From NCBI GenBank assembly GCA_009694435.1, contig SHUY01000007.1:1-43548 (forward strand): DNA of 43,548 bases. The letters are read 5' to 3'. Origin of the DNA: Acidimicrobiia bacterium. Its GTDB lineage: Bacteria > Actinomycetota > Acidimicrobiia > IMCC26256 > PALSA-555. The position numbers were made by a program, and so were the translations under genes. The notes beneath the pieces were generated by a model, which had not been told where the DNA came from, did no database searches, and was given only the letters and a program-made list of their open reading frames with translations. Shown here piece by piece: positions 16,238 to 25,383 of this stretch. Positions within the stretch are counted from its first letter, which is position 1. Every line of letters begins with the position of its first letter.

Positions 16238-16981
16238 ATGAGCGATATGAGTGGACAACTTCACACCGAAAAACGGGGGCGAGTAGCGGTGCTGACACTC
16301 GATGACACCGAACGCCGTAACGCTTTAAGCCTAGAACTCGTAGACGCCATTGTTGAAGCTATTGCCCAATGTGAAGCCGACGATGAAGTTGGCGCGGTAG
16401 TGGTAACTGGAGCGGAGCCCGCGTTTTGCTCTGGGGCCGACGTAGCCGCGCTCAACGCACTAAGTGGAAGCGGGAGTACTAGCGGCGACGTCCGGAATAT
16501 TTACGCAGGATTCTTATCAGTGCGCGACTGCACTCTCCCAACCGTAGCGGCAGTTAATGGCCCCGCCGTTGGTGCCGGATTCAATCTCGCCTTAGCCTGC
16601 GACATTCGGGTAGCAAGCCCCAACGCGCGCTTTGATTCTCGTTTCGCCCGCATTGGTCTACACCCGGGCGGAGGTCATGCTTGGATGCTGGAGCGCGCCG
16701 TGGGCCCGCAAGTGGCGGCGGCAATGGTATTAGCGAGCGAGCGACTCGACGGGCGTGAGGCCGAGACACGCGGTTTGGTGTGGCGATGCGTACCTGAAGA
16801 TCAATTGCTTGATGTGGCCGTTCAGTTGGCTACGCAAGCGGCCGAAGTGCCGCGTGATCTTTCGCGCGCAATAAAACAAACCCTTAAGGACGCTCCTTGG
16901 CAGCCCGACCTAGCCAGCGCCGTCGTGAGCGAGTGGGAGCGCCAGCAACTTTCGTTTGGGAAACGGGGGCCGGAAGCATGA
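16238..16981 (+). CDS. Enoyl-CoA hydratase/isomerase (crotonase) family protein
   Basis: A 247-residue crotonase-fold enzyme. It shows 'VAVLTLDDTERRNALSLELVDAI' at the N-terminus, the oxyanion-hole strand 'GAEPAFCSGADVAAL', 'PTVAAVNGPAVGAGFNLALACDIRVAS' and 'ARIGLHPGGGHAWMLERAVG'. Such enzymes hydrate 2-enoyl-CoA in fatty-acid or related acyl-CoA degradation. Start ATG at 16238; a second ATG three codons later is possible. The C-terminus is about ten residues shorter than usual. Its last 98 bases lie opposite the 3' end of the GNAT gene. The upstream hairpin may regulate it or insulate it from the MATE gene. Confidence 0.9.
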   Translation: MSDMSGQLHTEKRGRVAVLTLDDTERRNALSLELVDAIVEAIAQCEADDEVGAVVVTGAEPAFCSGADVAALNALSGSGSTSGDVRNIYAGFLSVRDCTLPTVAAVNGPAVGAGFNLALACDIRVASPNARFDSRFARIGLHPGGGHAWMLERAVGPQVAAAMVLASERLDGREAETRGLVWRCVPEDQLLDVAVQLATQAAEVPRDLSRAIKQTLKDAPWQPDLASAVVSEWERQQLSFGKRGPEA

Positions 16982-17594
16982 CGGAAGAATAAATTTCGTC
17001 TTTTTTTTCTTGCCATTCTTCTGAAGTTATTGCGTAACGAACATGATCTTCCCAGACTCCACGAATCTGAAGAAAACGCTGCGAAGTACCTTCTTCGCGT
17101 AATCCCAGTTTTTCGGCTACTCGACGACTGCGAATATTACGCGGCACGATAGCGGCTTCGACTCGATGCAATTTGAGCGTCTCAAAGGCGTAGCCCATAA
17201 TCACCGCGACCGCTTCGGGCATGTAGCCCTGCCCCGCGTGTCCCTGATCAATCCAGTAGCCAACATTGGCCGACTGAAACGGCCCTCGTTGCAAACTTCC
17301 GAGACTTACCTCACCAATAAACGAACCGTGGTCACCTAAAAAAATTCCGAACCCGTAAGCCGCGTCAAAATGACGCTGGCGCTCCCATGCCCCACAACGG
17401 GCTCGAAACGCTTCCGCATCGTGGACTGGATCGGGGGTGCCCATCTCGGTAAAAGGCTCCCAGGGCTCAAGCCAATCTCGGCTCCGAATACGAACCGCTT
17501 GCCACTCCAGCCAGTCACCTGAAGTCAAGGGCCGCAAGGCAACTCGAGACCCAGGGAGGGAAGTATTTCGGCGCATCATGGGCAGGCTACCCAT
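16884..17594 (-). CDS. GNAT-family N-acetyltransferase (RimJ/RimL type)
   Basis: A 236-residue acetyltransferase. 'RVALRPLTSGDWLEWQAVR' opens the domain. 'FGIFLGDHGSFIGEVSLGSL', 'ANVGYWIDQGHAGQGYMPEAV' (acetyl-CoA-binding Q/RGxG-type loop) and 'LKLHRVEAAIVPRNIRSRRVAEKLGLREEG' define a RimJ/RimL-like GNAT that modifies N-terminal amines of ribosomal proteins or small amines. The domain proper ends near residue 195 ('YAITSEEWQE'). A further 40 residues form a basic tail (TRSRRRWLGRAAKERP) that overlaps the hydratase gene in antisense by 98 bases. The tail may be read-through from loss of an earlier stop. Divergent from orn, about 20 bases between starts. Confidence 0.85.
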   Translation of the reverse strand: MGSLPMMRRNTSLPGSRVALRPLTSGDWLEWQAVRIRSRDWLEPWEPFTEMGTPDPVHDAEAFRARCGAWERQRHFDAAYGFGIFLGDHGSFIGEVSLGSLQRGPFQSANVGYWIDQGHAGQGYMPEAVAVIMGYAFETLKLHRVEAAIVPRNIRSRRVAEKLGLREEGTSQRFLQIRGVWEDHVRYAITSEEWQEKKDEIYSSVMLPAPVSQTKVAGAPTRSRRRWLGRAAKERP

Positions 17595-17614
17595 TACCGC
17601 CTACGCTCGCACTC

Positions 17615-18196
17615 ATGGAAGAAAAGGTGGTGCCTAAACGGTTGGTATGGCTTGATCTGGAGATGACGGGCTTAGAGGTCGACCAGCACGTAATCGTCGA
17701 GATTGCCGCCTTAGTTACCGACGAAGACCTCGTTCCTCTCGACGCGGGTGTCGACATTGTGGTGCACCAGCCTCCGGAGTTAATGGCTCTGATGCCCGAA
17801 GTGGTGCGAGATATGCACACCAAATCAGGCCTGTTGACCGAGATCGAGGCCTCGACTATTGACATTGAGTCGGCCGGGGCCCAAGTGCTGGAGTACGTGC
17901 GTAGTCATGTCCCTCAAGCAGGGCAAACGCCGCTGTGCGGGAACTCTATTGGGGTAGACCGAAGATTCTTAAATGTTTACTTGCCCGAACTTGACGACTA
18001 TCTGCATTACCGAAATATCGATGTCTCTTCGCTTAAAGAACTGTGCCGGCGCTGGCAACCTGAGATTTACCGGGGGCGGCCCGATAAACACGGAACCCAT
18101 CGAGCCCTAGAAGATGTGCACGCTTCGATAGCCGAGTTGGTTTATTACCGAGACAACCTGTTGATTGCGCCGCCGACGAAATCGTCAGACGATTAA
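17615..18196 (+). CDS. orn: Oligoribonuclease
   Basis: A 193-residue DEDDh 3'-5' exoribonuclease that degrades 2-5-mer RNAs and pGpG to mononucleotides, the last step of RNA decay and c-di-GMP turnover. The exonuclease motifs are intact: 'LVWLDLEMTGLE' (Asp-Glu), 'CGNSIGVDRRFLNVYLPEL' (Asp) and 'HRALEDVHASI' (His and Asp). Length is normal. The ATG start is used; a GTG a few codons later is possible. Its stop lies two bases from the stop of the convergent hypothetical gene. Confidence 0.96.
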   Translation: MEEKVVPKRLVWLDLEMTGLEVDQHVIVEIAALVTDEDLVPLDAGVDIVVHQPPELMALMPEVVRDMHTKSGLLTEIEASTIDIESAGAQVLEYVRSHVPQAGQTPLCGNSIGVDRRFLNVYLPELDDYLHYRNIDVSSLKELCRRWQPEIYRGRPDKHGTHRALEDVHASIAELVYYRDNLLIAPPTKSSDD

Positions 18197-18198
18197 CC

Positions 18199-18567
18199 CT
18201 AGGAATAAACCGGCGCCCAGGACTCAAGTAACAATTGGACAACCGACCGAGTTGTGGCGCCCCCCGAAAACCCTCGAGCAACATCACTGGCCGCATTAGC
18301 CACGCGTACCACTTCAGTTTCATCAACTGCCCGCCCCGCGCGAACCGCCGACGCTAATACTGCGGCTCGGGCCGCGCGAGCGGCACAGCCCGCGATGCGA
18401 CTTTTACGATTACGGCGTAAAGCTAAATCGATGGCAATAGTGGCTCGCCACCAGTCAACCTCATCACACAGAGCGTCGGAATCGAGACCAAGAGCGACTT
18501 TTTCAATGTCGGATCCGCTGAGACTGGCCAACGCATCCATGAACCGATCGATTTCTCTTGAACCCAT
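18199..18567 (-). CDS. Hypothetical protein, helical, 122 residues
   Basis: Not recognised as a named family. The protein looks real: 'SGSDIEKVALGLDSDALCDEVDWWRATIAIDLALRRNRK' reads as an amphipathic helical unit, followed by an Ala/Arg-rich helix 'AARAARAAVLASAVRAG' and a last helix ending 'LLLESWAPVYS'. It has no signal peptide, no metal-binding Cys cluster and no membrane segment. It sits downstream of ppx on the same strand with 50 bases between, so it may be the tail of the eno-ftsB-DUF501-ppx operon. The plus-strand ORF over the same bases is Ser/Arg-rich shadow sequence and was rejected. Confidence 0.6.
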   Translation of the reverse strand: MGSREIDRFMDALASLSGSDIEKVALGLDSDALCDEVDWWRATIAIDLALRRNRKSRIAGCAARAARAAVLASAVRAGRAVDETEVVRVANAASDVARGFSGGATTRSVVQLLLESWAPVYS

Positions 18568-18617
18568 CGGTGAAGTCTTGACTCTCCGGCGACCAAATTG
18601 GTGGATTTGGGCGACAT

Positions 18618-19535
18618 TTAGGCGATAGAACTAGCCAATCCATCAAGAATATCGGCCTCGGAGACCAAAATTTCTTCAATTCCGAACGCTCGTATCGTTG
18701 CTACCAGCACGATCAGGCCCCCCACTATCACCTCGGCCCGCTCGGGTTCGAGTCCGGGATTGGTCTTGCGCTCGGCCACCGACTCGAGGGCCAGCGTGCG
18801 AAATACATCTTCGGCGATGGCGCGGGTGACACAAAAGTGATGAATGCGATCACGATCGTATTCGGCCAGTCCTTGGTCGACTGCGGCCACAGTCGAAAGC
18901 GTTCCCGCCAAGCCCAACACCGTGCGGGCTTCGCTTAGTTGCGGAATAGCAGTCGCCACTTGAGAAAGTTCGTCGCGTACATCAGAAACCGCATTAGCTA
19001 ATTCTTCCGGAGCGCAGGGGTCAGAAGATAACCACCGTTCGGTTATGCGCACACATCCGATATTTAAAGAACAGAGAGATTCTGGCTCAGTGTTTCCAAA
19101 AACAAACTCAGTCGAACCGCCACCAATATCTATGGTTAGATAAGGCGCAGGATTAGTTAATCCTGCGGTTGCGCCAGCAAACGACAGTTGGGCTTCGGCT
19201 TCGCCGGATAATAACTCTGGCGTTACTCCTAAAGCCGCGTGGGCTCGAGTAAAAAACTCATCGCTGTTAGTAGCATCACGAGCGGCGCTAGTTGCGGTGG
19301 CGCGAACATTAGTTACTTCGAAGTTATCAATAATCGTTCGGTATTCCGATAAGACCCGTACGGTGCGATCTATCGAGTCAGCAGCCAAAGCGTGAGTGGC
19401 GTCGACTCCTTGGCCTAATCGGGTTATCCGCATTTGCCGGTCGAGAGTTATCAATTCTGGCTGGCCGACCATTGATTCGGCTACTAGTAGACGCACGGAA
19501 TTGGTTCCGATGTCTATCGCCGCAACCCGGCTCAC
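18618..19535 (-). CDS. ppx: Ppx/GppA family exopolyphosphatase
   Basis: A 305-residue member of the ASKHA Ppx/GppA family, the short two-domain form common in actinobacteria. Phosphate-binding loop 1 is 'AAIDIGTNSVRLLVAE', the second is 'YLTIDIGGGSTEFVFG', and 'NVRATATSAARDATNSDEFF' and 'RTVLGLAGTLSTVAA' complete the site. It removes terminal phosphate from polyphosphate or hydrolyses pppGpp to ppGpp; which activity dominates is not readable. GTG start overlapping the DUF501 stop as GTGA. Gene order eno-ftsB-DUF501-ppx is the conserved actinobacterial arrangement. Confidence 0.9.
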   Translation of the reverse strand: MSRVAAIDIGTNSVRLLVAESMVGQPELITLDRQMRITRLGQGVDATHALAADSIDRTVRVLSEYRTIIDNFEVTNVRATATSAARDATNSDEFFTRAHAALGVTPELLSGEAEAQLSFAGATAGLTNPAPYLTIDIGGGSTEFVFGNTEPESLCSLNIGCVRITERWLSSDPCAPEELANAVSDVRDELSQVATAIPQLSEARTVLGLAGTLSTVAAVDQGLAEYDRDRIHHFCVTRAIAEDVFRTLALESVAERKTNPGLEPERAEVIVGGLIVLVATIRAFGIEEILVSEADILDGLASSIA

Positions 19536-19981
19536 TTGATCTCGATTTTTTCGCTAACCCACTCCCCGACCGGATCGGATCCACCCGCGAGATGCCACGC
19601 GTAATGAGCGTGTAAACATTTAACCCCCGTCCGGGTCCCTCCCACCCCACCGTAAGGGCGCGGCCCGGCATAATTTTCATCAATTAGTGCGTCGCGCTCG
19701 GCGGTGTAAATTTCGTGAGCTAGCCGTAATGCCTCGGGGTCAACTGCAGCCTGGGCCGCCCTCACTCCCCCGCGGGCTTCTAACTGTGAAACCGCGCGCA
19801 CTAAAACTGGGTCGACGAGCCAGTAGCGAGTCGGCATGGGGGTTCCGTCGTAAGTGAACGGATCGTTACGCACAACCGCCGGAGCCCCAGTGGCGTCCCG
19901 TACCACTACTTCAAAGGCGGCAGTAGGTTCTCGGCCTAGCCGATCCCGCACCACGGCTAGATCGCTTTGACTTACGACCAT
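19532..19981 (-). CDS. DUF501 domain-containing protein
   Basis: A 149-residue DUF501 protein, a family of unknown function found almost always between ftsB and ppx in actinobacteria. Recognisable parts are 'VVRDRLGREPTAAFEVVVRD', 'VVRNDPFTYDGTPMPTRYWLVDPVLVRAVSQLEARGG' and 'GVKCLHAHYAWHLAGG'. The conserved Cys-His-His cluster at the C-terminal end could bind a metal, which is inference. Start ATG. The stop overlaps ppx by four bases and the upstream ftsB ends 19 bases away, so it is part of the eno operon. Confidence 0.92.
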   Translation of the reverse strand: MVVSQSDLAVVRDRLGREPTAAFEVVVRDATGAPAVVRNDPFTYDGTPMPTRYWLVDPVLVRAVSQLEARGGVRAAQAAVDPEALRLAHEIYTAERDALIDENYAGPRPYGGVGGTRTGVKCLHAHYAWHLAGGSDPVGEWVSEKIEIK

Positions 19982-20000
19982 GAACTTAAAGTCTCGGGGT

Positions 20001-21696
<1,696 letters not shown>

Positions 21697-21704
21697 TCAA
21701 GGGA

Positions 21705-21717
21705 GTAATCAGATTAC
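21705..21717. promoter_or_regulatory. Operator-like palindrome GTAATC-A-GATTAC
   Basis: A perfect 13-base palindrome lies midway between the divergent eno and P450 starts (60 and 51 bases away). The size and position fit a dimeric repressor site controlling one or both genes. No regulator gene is adjacent. Confidence 0.4.
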
Positions 21718-21768
21718 CTGACCAAGACCGGTAAAGGAAGGGCTCTCTTCGGGCAATACCATCAAGGG

Positions 21769-22941
21769 GTGAGCGACGAAACGACCGACGAGGTCTTCCT
21801 CAATCCATTTGAAGAGGGCTTTTTTGATAATCCTTACCGGCAATACCGGCGGCTGAGAGAAAAGGCTCCCGTTCACCAGAGCCCGACTGGGCCCTGGTGT
21901 TTGCTGGGCTACGAAGAGTGCGCGCGACTCATACGCGACCCGAGTCTGTCGGTTGAGGACAGAAACGCCACGGTAAGTCCGCGCGACATTTTAAATATGG
22001 ATCCCCCCGACCACACTCGCATTCGTCGACTTTTTTCCAAGGCCTTCACCCCTCGACGAATTGAAGAACTGGTCGAAACTACCCAGTCACTAGTCGACAC
22101 GATGCTCGACGGCATTGAAGACCGCGGTCGATTGGATGTAATCCCTGACTTGGCTTTCCCGCTTCCCTTTGCCGTCATTTCCCGAATGCTCGGAATGCCC
22201 GAAGACGACAGCGAAAGTGTGCGGGATTGGTCACACACTTTGGTGCAGGTACTAGAACCCATGCTCGCACCGGAAGAACTAGCCAAAGTAATGATCGCCG
22301 GCGAAAACTTGCGGGGTCGAGTTACTGAAGTTATCGAAGAGAAAAGAAAGAAACCAGCGGACGATCTACTCAGTGCGTTGATCGCAGTAGAAGAACAAGG
22401 AGATCGTCTTTCCGAAGAAGAGCTCTTAGATCAGGTGATGCTGCTTTACATTGCGGGCCACGAAACTACCGTCAACTTGATTGGTAATGGGATGTTGGCG
22501 TTGTTACGCAATCCCGAACAATTGAATAAGTTGGCTAAAACTCCTCAACTAATCGACAACGGAATCGACGAACTTTTGCGCTTCGATTCTCCGGTGCAGT
22601 TCACTCGGCGCGTCGCTTTGGCCGATATTGAAATTGATGGCAACTCGGTGGCCGCGGGATCGATGATTTTCGCCATGCTCGGTAGTGCTAATCACGACCC
22701 TAAGCATTTTGGGCCAAACGCGGACGAACTTGACCTCGCGCGTAGCGAAGCTCCCCACCATCTTTCTTTCGGTGGTGGAATTCACCACTGCCTCGGAGCA
22801 GTTTTGGCCCGCATGGAAGGGCGCATAGGGATCGGTTCACTGGTTCAGCGTTTTCCCAATATGGAATTGACCGACAAACCGGCAAAGTGGAACCAGCGAC
22901 TGGTACTGCGGGGGCTCGACTCGCTGCCAGTTTCTATTTAG
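21769..22941 (+). CDS. Cytochrome P450
   Basis: A 390-residue soluble bacterial P450. It shows 'FFDNPYRQYRRLREKAPVHQSP', 'NMDPPDHTRIRRLFSKAFTPRRIEEL', the I-helix 'LLYIAGHETTVNLIGNGML', the ExxR part 'IDELLRFDSPVQFTRRVA' and the heme loop 'SFGGGIHHCLGAVLARMEGRI' with the Cys ligand. It is clearly different from the first P450 in the window, so not a recent duplicate. GTG start, no strong Shine-Dalgarno. It is inserted between eno and mazG, which in mycobacteria and relatives lie in one housekeeping block. Its stop shares TTAG with the convergent mazG stop. Redox partners and substrate unknown. Confidence 0.93.
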   Translation: MSDETTDEVFLNPFEEGFFDNPYRQYRRLREKAPVHQSPTGPWCLLGYEECARLIRDPSLSVEDRNATVSPRDILNMDPPDHTRIRRLFSKAFTPRRIEELVETTQSLVDTMLDGIEDRGRLDVIPDLAFPLPFAVISRMLGMPEDDSESVRDWSHTLVQVLEPMLAPEELAKVMIAGENLRGRVTEVIEEKRKKPADDLLSALIAVEEQGDRLSEEELLDQVMLLYIAGHETTVNLIGNGMLALLRNPEQLNKLAKTPQLIDNGIDELLRFDSPVQFTRRVALADIEIDGNSVAAGSMIFAMLGSANHDPKHFGPNADELDLARSEAPHHLSFGGGIHHCLGAVLARMEGRIGIGSLVQRFPNMELTDKPAKWNQRLVLRGLDSLPVSI

Positions 22942-24425
22942 ATTGAGTCAGTCGTACCGGCTTTTGTCCAAAGATCGCCGATTTCGGTCGGGCTTAACTT
23001 AGTTAAATCAAGATTTTGTTCTTTTGCTATTTTTTCCATTGCCATGAACTGAAGAACATACTTTTGTGACCACTGGCGCAGCACTGATTCTGCGTCAGAA
23101 TCTTGAGTGCGCGCTAAGACGACGGCGGCGGCGAGAAGATCGCCGAGAGCGTCATCACCAGCGCGCAAAGCTTGTAAAGCTAAATCGGCCGACGCGAGTG
23201 CGGATTCTCTAGTGTCAACGGCAAGGCCTACTGAAGCTGCCTTGCGCATCAATTTATTGGCGTAAAGCAGAGCCGGAATGCCCGGAGTAATGCCGGACAC
23301 GATTGAGTCGGAACCTTTCTCTGCTTTTTTGATCTGCTCCCAGTTGGTCATTACCGCCGCGGTCGTATCGGCCTCTACGCTCCCAAAGACATGGGGGTGG
23401 CGACGCACCAACTTGTCGTGCACGCCTTGAACGACATCGGAAAAATCAAAGGCTCCGGCCTCTTGCGCCAACACCGCATGAAAAACGATCTGGTAAAGAA
23501 GATCACCCAATTCGTCGGCTAGAGCGGCATAAGCCGGACCCGCCGGACCCGATGTTGCGCTAGAGCCGGTGGGCGCGTCGGCGGGTAACTGATCGAGTAC
23601 TTCCACTACCTCGTAAGCCTCTTCTAGGAGATAGCGGGTAAGCGAACTATGGGTTTGCTCGGCATCCCACGGACACCCACCGGGGCGGCGCAAAAGTTCG
23701 GTCAAGGCCACAAGTTCGATCATTGCCGGACCAATGGCCGAGCGACGGGCGGGCAACAACAGACTGGTTAGATGGTCGGGCTCCACTTGACGAACCAGTT
23801 CGGATAGAGCGACTTGAGTAACGCTCTCGTCGGGGAGCCCTAACCGCTGCAAAACGGTTACTACTGTTTCGGGCTCATAGCGATCAAGCAAAGTAACCGC
23901 GACATCGGCGATCACTAGCCGATGGTCACATTGGGCGATCAGCAGCGGCCCGCCTAATTCAAGATCAGACTCAGTTAAGTCTCGACCGTCGACCACTTGG
24001 GCGCCAGTAGCGATTGGGTCTATGCCCGCTCGCACCCACGCCGCTTCGGCAAAGGACACGCCAGGAATAACTTGTAAATCGATTAGACCCGCAACCGCGG
24101 CTTCGTGTAATAACACCACCGTGCGCTCAGCCACGGCGGGGCTGCCGGGCACAGCGTAGGCCACCGTCCCGTGAATCTTTGCTTGCTGACAAAGAGTGGC
24201 GACAATTTTGGCGTAGGTGTCTTCTAAATTTTCTGATTGCTCGTAGTGGTCGTCTAGAGCATCGCCCGCCCACCCTTGAGCAATTAGTTCGGTGATGGCC
24301 GGATGACGAGCAGTGCGGACATAGCGCACGGGGATCTCTTCTAATGCTCTCCGAGCGGCCGGAACCAATAGATCGACTCCCGCCGGCCCAAGCCCGACGA
24401 CGACGACTCGACTAGTCGTCGCCAT
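22938..24425 (-). CDS. mazG: MazG nucleoside triphosphate pyrophosphohydrolase with N-terminal tetrapyrrole-methylase-like domain
   Basis: A 495-residue YabN-type fusion. Residues 1 to about 210 resemble a SAM-dependent tetrapyrrole methylase ('VVVVGLGPAGVDLLVPAARRAL', 'AVPGSPAVAERTVVLL', 'QVIPGVSFAEAAWVRAG'), whose role in YabN proteins is unclear. From about 245 comes the MazG domain: 'RRPGGCPWDAEQTHSSLTRYLLEEAYEVVE', 'LADELGDLLYQIVFHAVLA' (EExxE/ExxD metal site) and 'VHDKLVRRHPHVFG'. MazG hydrolyses NTPs to NMPs, removing aberrant nucleotides and modulating the stringent response. Start ATG one base after the parvulin stop. It is last in the glmU-prs-rplY-pth-mfd-parvulin-mazG series and convergent with the P450. 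Confidence 0.93.
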   Translation of the reverse strand: MATTSRVVVVGLGPAGVDLLVPAARRALEEIPVRYVRTARHPAITELIAQGWAGDALDDHYEQSENLEDTYAKIVATLCQQAKIHGTVAYAVPGSPAVAERTVVLLHEAAVAGLIDLQVIPGVSFAEAAWVRAGIDPIATGAQVVDGRDLTESDLELGGPLLIAQCDHRLVIADVAVTLLDRYEPETVVTVLQRLGLPDESVTQVALSELVRQVEPDHLTSLLLPARRSAIGPAMIELVALTELLRRPGGCPWDAEQTHSSLTRYLLEEAYEVVEVLDQLPADAPTGSSATSGPAGPAYAALADELGDLLYQIVFHAVLAQEAGAFDFSDVVQGVHDKLVRRHPHVFGSVEADTTAAVMTNWEQIKKAEKGSDSIVSGITPGIPALLYANKLMRKAASVGLAVDTRESALASADLALQALRAGDDALGDLLAAAVVLARTQDSDAESVLRQWSQKYVLQFMAMEKIAKEQNLDLTKLSPTEIGDLWTKAGTTDSI

Positions 24426-24426
24426 C

Positions 24427-25383
24427 TCAACCGATTGCAGGCAAAGGAACTGACGAACTAGGAGCGCCGATCAACGCCTTAGGAGGAATTATGGTCCCGG
24501 TGCGAGAGTCAAAAGTTCCGTAGCGAGGGTCAAGCGACACCTTGGTGCCGAGGCTGCCACTCAAAACTTTTTCCAAAATAAGTTGCGTAAGAGCCGCATC
24601 AGAATTGTCGGTGACTTTGATTAAGTGAAACCCAAACTCGGTTTGCACTGGGTTTGAAACCGTTCCGACCGCTTGAGTGGCGGCGACAGTAGCGAACGGC
24701 TCAACGAATTGTGCGCCGTCACCGCAGCCCAACCCGCCACCTTGAGCAGCCGATCCATCAGTGGAGTTCTGCTGAGCCAAAGTAGCGAAGTCAGCACCGG
24801 CGTTGATTTGTGCCAGCAAGGTAGCGGCTTCTTCTTGAGTGCCGACGAGTATGTGCGACACATAACGACCCGATGGGCACTGGGCTTTTACTTCGCTAAC
24901 TAAAGTTGGTGAGGGAGACTCCCTGATGACGCGAATTAGGGCCGCGACAGGAACAAGGTTACTAACTAGTTCTTCCTGGAAATCTTTTGGAAATGCGGCC
25001 ACGATCTCTGGACTGCCGAAAATTTGTAGTACGAGTTCTTGCGCGACGGCAATGTCTTCACTCGTGATAGTTATTCCTTGATTTTTTACTGTTTGCGCGG
25101 CTATCACTTGATTAATCCTCAGACTCACCCAAGAAGAAGCAAACTCAGACGATAGTGAGCCGGGTGACGTCGAAGCGGAGGCCCCGCCTGATTGGGCCAA
25201 TAACTTCTTTAACTCTTTATTCTCATCAAGAGTTTGGAGTTCTCCGTCAATAGTGGCTTGAGAAACCGAAACGCCGCTAGCGGTAAAGGCGGTCGGTCCA
25301 TCGGAACTGCGCACTAGAAATACCGCCCCCACAACGGCGGCGACTAGAACTACCCCGAGAAGAATTGCCAGCAAACGCTTCAT
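24427..25383 (-). CDS. Exported parvulin-type peptidyl-prolyl isomerase (SurA/PrsA-like)
   Basis: A 318-residue extracytoplasmic foldase. N-terminal 'MKRLLAILLGVVLVAAVVGAVFLV' is a signal anchor without a lipobox. A helical SurA-N-like chaperone part follows, with the start 'SGVSVSQATIDGELQTL'. The rotamase domain lies at about 165-260: 'RYVSHILVGTQEEAATLLAQI', 'DFATLAQQNSTDGSAAQGGGLG' and 'VQTEFGFHLIKV'. The C-terminal tail includes 'VSLDPRYGTFD'. It probably helps exported proteins fold at the membrane surface. ATG overlaps the mfd stop (ATGA), and mazG follows one base after its stop, so the three are co-translated. Confidence 0.88.
   Translation of the reverse strand: MKRLLAILLGVVLVAAVVGAVFLVRSSDGPTAFTASGVSVSQATIDGELQTLDENKELKKLLAQSGGASASTSPGSLSSEFASSWVSLRINQVIAAQTVKNQGITITSEDIAVAQELVLQIFGSPEIVAAFPKDFQEELVSNLVPVAALIRVIRESPSPTLVSEVKAQCPSGRYVSHILVGTQEEAATLLAQINAGADFATLAQQNSTDGSAAQGGGLGCGDGAQFVEPFATVAATQAVGTVSNPVQTEFGFHLIKVTDNSDAALTQLILEKVLSGSLGTKVSLDPRYGTFDSRTGTIIPPKALIGAPSSSVPLPAIG

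Noticed and set aside
18254-18628. Plus-strand ORF of 124 residues opposite the hypothetical gene after ppx
   Set aside because: Its Ser/Arg/Thr/Ala-rich, low-complexity translation is typical of an antisense shadow; the minus frame has a natural protein pattern and fits the operon.
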